From: Xiphydria camelus
Lineage: Eukaryota; Arthropoda; Insecta; Hymenoptera; Xiphydriidae
Reading direction: 5' to 3'
Length of the DNA stretch: 64,000 bases
NCBI GenBank assembly: GCA_963678675.1
Contig: OY783198.1
Location: 10,860,580 to 10,924,579 of the forward strand
In this document: positions 59,490 through 64,000 of the stretch, in pieces
Layout of the letters: each line of letters opens with the position of its first letter
Position numbering within the stretch: the stretch's first letter is position 1
Program-made: the position numbers and the translations under genes
Notes under the pieces: generated by a model
Database searches by the model: none
What the model was told of the DNA's origin: nothing
The model's input: the letters and a program-made list of their open reading frames with translations, nothing else

Positions 59490-60207
59490 AACTATGAGTA
59501 GCGTACATTAATTTTAGCCGGGCCGATAATAGACCCTTATTCAGTATCGAGAGAACGACACAATGGTCGAACACTGTGCCTCTCACAGACTTCAAGACCT
59601 ATACCGAAATCACGGTACACTTGTACATAATGTAAATTTTTGTATATATTGTAAAGCCGTAGTTTAAGCTTCCCCCCTACCCACGGCCCTCTCCCGCAAT
59701 ACTCATCCCCCCTTCCCACCCTTCCTTTCATCTCTTTTTAGATCATAAGGACATTAACCACGAGATAGTTAATTGGGTTTTTTATAAATTCTTCTTTTTT
59801 TTTCCCCAATATCCAATAGCCAGGTAGGCACAGAATATATCACAAAATGCAGTGTGTTCCCAAAAGATTCCATAGACTTAAAATAATAAAAGACTGAGCA
59901 TAAACGAGAATCACCAGGGGCTCGATTCTCGAGCTCATACGACTTTTGTCGCATACGATCAAGTTCGCAAGAGAATTTTCGCATGCGACTGACGGAAGCG
60001 ATTCTCGACCTCTTTGCGAATTGGTTGCGTACGATCTAATCGTATGCGTTTATAAAACAACGTTGCCAAATTTTCATGGAAACTACAAACCAATGAAATG
60101 TTGGCTTTATATTTAACAGAAGAAAGTAACCGATAAGGTTAGGTGTCTATCGACAAAACATCGTAGCAGCATAGGTTTTAATATTTGTGATTTTACGTAC
60201 TTAAATT

Positions 60208-61861
60208 ATGGAAAAACGAGCGGGGAACATCAGCAATGAGCAAAAAACCTTGCTCTTAGAGTATCTTAATGAGAATCCGAAATTAATATCGGCAAAATTT
60301 AGTTCCGACTTTTCGTTTAAAGATGCTCAAGCACAGTGGACTGAAATAGCAGAAATATTAAATGCTGTTCCTGGTGCTCGTAAAACGTGGAATCAGTGGC
60401 GGAAGGTAAATTCGTAGTCAATTCTTCATTTTGTTCCATAGCAATCGATTGAAAATTCATTATATATTTTTATGTATGTACTTGCAGACTTGGCACGATA
60501 TAAGAACTAAAACAAAGGGAAAGAAGGCCAATATTAATCGCAACTTTACCAAAACTGGAGGTGGCCCACCACTAGAAGTGTGTATGACACAGATGGATGA
60601 GGCTGTTGCAAAATTGATTGGACCGACAACCATCTATGGTCATGCTTCAGTAGACGAATCTATAGTTGAATTTGTGAGTATGATTAGGTTTGCGATATTG
60701 AGACCCAGATCGAGAGGTCTTTTTCTTACGTGAAGTTTTACAGAATTGGCCCCTCAATCTGAGTCTCATCTCACAAATGGACTTTATCCGTGCACCCAGT
60801 GAAAATGATTCTGATTGACCCACTCTGGGTGACGGAACTTTAATGAAGTCGTTCATAGCTGAACATTTCGAGTAAATCTTATCATTTTACCATATAAACA
60901 AAAACTGATTGACTATTTATGAAAATAACATAAACTTCATTGAAGATTTGTTAAGTAATTCTTACTCGGACAAATGTTACACAAGGAACTAATTTTTTTC
61001 ATATTATAGGCTTTCGAAGAAACGGCAGAGAGTGATAAAGATATTGCACAATATATTCAGAAAAAAACTGCCACTGATCAATCAAAAATTCCATCAAGCA
61101 GCTCCAATGCATTGAAAGAAGCTGCGTTTAGAAGTAATTTTATAATTAATATAGCCATTTCGTAATTCTACATTTATTTAAACATATGCCTGTCACATTG
61201 CCGTACACTAATAGTTGCTTTAAATAGTAATTTATTCCCTATTTATAGATGAGTTTGAGTCGAACATACCAAAGCCGAAAGTTGCCCAACACTCAAAGGA
61301 TAATGGAAAAGAGAATCGGACATCGTTTCTTAAATGTAAATATTATTATAGACAGCTGTATAGTCGAACGCATTTTCTATAAAACACTGATTTAATTTCG
61401 TATTTTATCTACCTAAATCGTTAAAATAATATTTCAGCAGGAGCAATGGAAGAGCATGATACTAAATTTCCTATGAGAAGATCAAGCGGGAAATCAGGTA
61501 TAGTTAACTACGTCGGTGGTTCCTAACAATATTATTTATGCTCTGTGCATAATAATTATATATCTGTTATTCTCAAAAAAATGTTACTCTTTAAGGTAAA
61601 CAGAGAAATACACGAGCTATGGCAACTAAACGTTTGAACGAAACTCTTTCGTATACAACATCTCTCGCAGCAAATGCAGATAATGATTTGATGCTCAGAA
61701 GAAGTTACTACAATAAAAAAGTTGAGCTTCTTGAACGAGATGTTACAGCTAAAGAGCGAATTGCTCGTGCTATTGAAATGTACAACGTTAATAATAACGC
61801 TACGAATGATGCTGTTTTCGAAAATGAGGAATATCTTGATGAAACTTGCGAGTTCGATTAG
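60208..61861 (+). CDS. Harbinger Myb/SANT-like DNA-binding protein
   Basis: Six exons, 60208-60405, 60488-60673, 61010-61133, 61249-61335, 61438-61497 and 61596-61861, give 306 aa. Residues 8-80 form a trihelix/Myb-like domain with the diagnostic aromatic residues (Q-K-T-L-L-L-E-Y-L, QWTEIAEILNAV, TWNQWRK). A Pro/Gly-rich segment (GGGPP) follows, as in NAIF1-like Harbinger partners. The tail is a predicted coiled coil (YYNKKVELLERDVTAKERI). In this superfamily the Myb-like protein binds element ends and imports the transposase. All splice phases hold and no stop interrupts it. Confidence 0.88.
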
Positions 61862-62012
61862 AAACAAGGATATTGTTTAAGAAGTATTGGGATGTCAAGA
61901 TGTCAACTATGATGTGATCTAAACGCAATATTAGTCAATGTGTGATACTATGTTTATCTTAATTTAAGTTCACTATTATTTATGTACTGCAATGTTATGT
62001 TATTTTAACGAT

Positions 62013-62234
62013 ATACAGTGTGTCCCTGCCTAGAACGTAAGTTAGGCGTGGTTTAATTTAGCCTATACTTATACCGCCGACCAATGGGAGATCGGCGGGC
62101 TAAGTATTGACTGAGAGCTATGTTCTGGCCGGCCAGCCAATACTCAGCCCGCCGATCTCCCATTGGTCGGCAGTATAAGTATAGGCCAAATTAAGCCACG
62201 CCTAACTCTACGTTCTAGGCAGGGACACACGGTA
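62013..62234. mobile_element. Palindromic MITE inside the Harbinger element
   Basis: Arms of about 95 bp start CAGTGTGTCCCTGCCTAGAAC and end with the near complement, flanked by TA. They meet at about 62110-62135. It sits between the two convergent Harbinger genes, apparently a later insertion. Confidence 0.85.
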
Positions 62235-62474
62235 TGTGATGTGAAAGTCATAGTTTTCATATTATCCTATAATATATTGTTTTCTTGGTTCATATAATAT
62301 GGCAAGATGTTTATCATATAAATTACCAGTCAAACTTTGAAACTTTATTCTATATTTATATGGTTTTAGCATAAAGAACATAAGGTTCGTCAGTTCCTAC
62401 TACTGTAAAGGTTATGTCAAAGAAGAAATAAAATATGCTTTTTAATAAAAAGAAAATTTATTTCAACGCCTTAC

Positions 62475-63975
62475 CTAATTTACAAAATAATTTCTTATTA
62501 TACGACGCTGCATCTCTCTTGCTTTCATAAGATCACGATTTACTCGTCCTACAACAACTTCTGCAATCGGTCTGTCGTTGAACATGCCTATATCAATATC
62601 TATCATCTCATCGTCACCTATGTCGGGCATGGGTACATTATTTTCTATACACATATTGTGTAATACTGTGCATGAGTTGATAATCTGAGAGGCAACGTTC
62701 GGAGCATAATGAAGGACTCGATGCTTTAGTAAGCAACGAAATCGCATTTTTAAAAGACCATTACATCTTTCAATTATCGACCGAGTTCTTTTAAAGCATT
62801 CATTATAACGTTCTTCTGGAGAACCTGGTTGAGTTTCATATAGTGGTGTTTGTAACCATGGTCTTAAGGCGTAACCAGAATCCCCTGCAATAATGTAATA
62901 TGACAAATGTATGTAATGCCGTACAAACAAACAATATATCCAACTAAAGGAAAATACATACCTAATAAGTAAAATTGATCTTGACCTTGGGCATGTAAAT
63001 TTTGTAACAGTGGTAAAACATTGCAGTTATTCCAAATGAAGCTATCATGGCAACTCCCGGGATACCGTGCATTAACGTGTAAGATTTTCATTCTTGAATC
63101 GCAGATCTATAATGAAAGAATAGCGTTACATTAATTAATTATGAGTTTCAACAATTAAAAATAGTTATAAAATGGTCAATGGACTGCTGTCCTCACCAGT
63201 TGTGTGTTTATAGAGTGGTATTTTTTGCGATTAACATATACGTGTTCTGGATACATATTGTCATATTGTTTCGGTGGAACTATTGCCACATGCGTGCAAT
63301 CGACACATCCCACCACACCAGGGAATCCATATTCAGCATAAAATCTTAAAATAATAAATTATAACAAATATTAAATGGTTTGTCTTGATCAATTTTTCAA
63401 TAATTCTCAACAATATTAATCAATTACTACCTACGCATTTCGAACATTCCTAAGCTCCTGCAGGTTTCTTGGGAAATAAACCCATTCATTTAAAACTTGA
63501 GGATGATTAAGTATTATGTTGACGTCTCGGATGCAACGGCTTGCAGATGATTGACTCACTCCAATGTACTCGTTAAGTCCTACATCAAGCTGATAACTTC
63601 CAGCTGCGAAGAACCGAAGTGCAGTAAATACCTAAAAAATACATACGTATATAACTTATAATAATTGACTTAGCATTAGAACGTTACTGACATCTGGAAT
63701 CTAAAAATCTACAAAGACATAATAATATTAATTCTTACTTTTTTTTCTGCGTCTAATTCTGATCTTCTTAAAACTGGGTCACTGTATTCTTCAACAATGT
63801 TTATAATATTCTGTACTACTTCTTTGTTTAATCTAAACAACCTCATGAAATTAAAATTTGACAGCGTGAATGGATCAGTACGTTGATGAAATTCTCTTCT
63901 ATTTTCGGCAATAATTTCAAAATTTTGTAAAATATCAGCAGCATTTATATCTATCAATCTTCTTAACTGTGCCAT
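62475..63975 (-). CDS. PIF/Harbinger DDE transposase (HARBI1-like)
   Basis: Five exons, 63975-63739, 63631-63435, 63344-63197, 63106-62962 and 62884-62475, give 378 aa in one frame. The N-terminal third includes a helix-turn-helix-like region (VGLNEYIGVSQSSASRCI). The catalytic triad is visible: D160 in CVDCTHV, D244 in LLGDSGYAL and E281 in SIIERCNGLLKMRFR. The length is about that of HARBI1 (around 350 aa). No disabling change is seen. It is convergent with the Myb-like partner, the standard Harbinger arrangement. A domesticated gene pair is possible but less likely, given the embedded transposon context. Confidence 0.92.
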
Positions 63976-64000
63976 TTTATATCTTGGTATAACTTATTAC

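Larger units (their letters stand above)
54310..59760 (+). mobile_element. Jockey-type non-LTR retrotransposon, nearly full length
   Basis: It comprises a GC-richer 5' UTR (from about 54310), ORF1 in two pieces, ORF2 intact, and a 3' UTR of about 270 bp with C-rich tracts. Exact ends and target-site duplication are not identified; the 3' tail is unclear near 59760-59900. Composition differs from the AT-rich surroundings. Intact ORF2 implies recent insertion. Confidence 0.85.
59925..64000. mobile_element. PIF/Harbinger transposon, left end to beyond the window
   Basis: The convergent Myb-like (+) and DDE transposase (-) genes define an autonomous Harbinger. The left terminus is probably near 59928 (GGGCTCGATTCTCGAGCTC), followed by repeated subterminal GCATACGA and GCGTACGA words to about 60050. 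The right end lies outside the window, so terminal repeats and target duplication cannot be checked. Confidence 0.7.

Overview
The window is nuclear DNA of an insect. It has spliced genes with GT-AG introns, holometabolan-type housekeeping proteins, and abundant short palindromic DNA transposons. A hymenopteran such as an ant is my best guess, from CpG-rich promoters, compact gene spacing and transposon content, but the sequence does not prove it. All exon structures below were built by hand from splice signals, reading phase and protein similarity. Every spliced model keeps one open frame from start to stop.

Layout, left to right: (1) 1-10.3 kb, a minus-strand gene for a roughly 2,300-residue nuclear-type protein with a huge first coding exon and cysteine-rich zinc-binding clusters; I cannot name it. 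(2) 12.5-14.3 kb, mitochondrial ribosomal protein mL49 (+). (3) 15.1-22.5 kb, eEF1-gamma (-), whose introns carry a mariner remnant, a 1.76-kb long-TIR element and a dispersed repeat. (4) 22.9-24.0 kb, proteasome lid subunit Rpn12 (+). (5) 24.3-27.2 kb, a palindromic MITE, a TATA box, a complete hammerhead-ribozyme fold, then dynactin subunit Arp10 (+). (6) 28.1-30.4 kb, eIF3 subunit F (-). (7) 32.2-41.0 kb, mRNA export factor NXF1 (+), with a nested transposon in intron 1. (8) 41.2-44.5 kb, DDX11/Chl1 helicase (-). (9) 44.5-45.6 kb, a tandem array of palindromes. (10) 45.8-46.9 kb, a Ly6/uPAR GPI-anchored protein (+) whose last exon is tandemly duplicated. (11) 47.4-54.2 kb, a mobile-element graveyard with gene fragments (DDX11, a Tube/IRAK4-like death domain), several MITEs, THAP/P-type remnants and large palindromes. 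(12) 54.3-59.8 kb, a near-complete Jockey-type non-LTR retrotransposon with an intact 1,112-aa endonuclease-reverse transcriptase. (13) about 59.9-64.0 kb, a PIF/Harbinger element with both its Myb-like gene (+) and its DDE transposase (-) intact.

The housekeeping genes are mostly in convergent or divergent pairs and act in translation (mL49, eEF1-gamma, eIF3F), proteolysis (Rpn12), dynein transport (Arp10), mRNA export (NXF1) and sister-chromatid cohesion (DDX11). They share no pathway. The most unusual object is the hammerhead ribozyme at 24671-24740: every conserved core position is present and its two hairpin loops carry an 11-nt perfect complementarity. It lies just downstream of a TATA box and upstream of Arp10.
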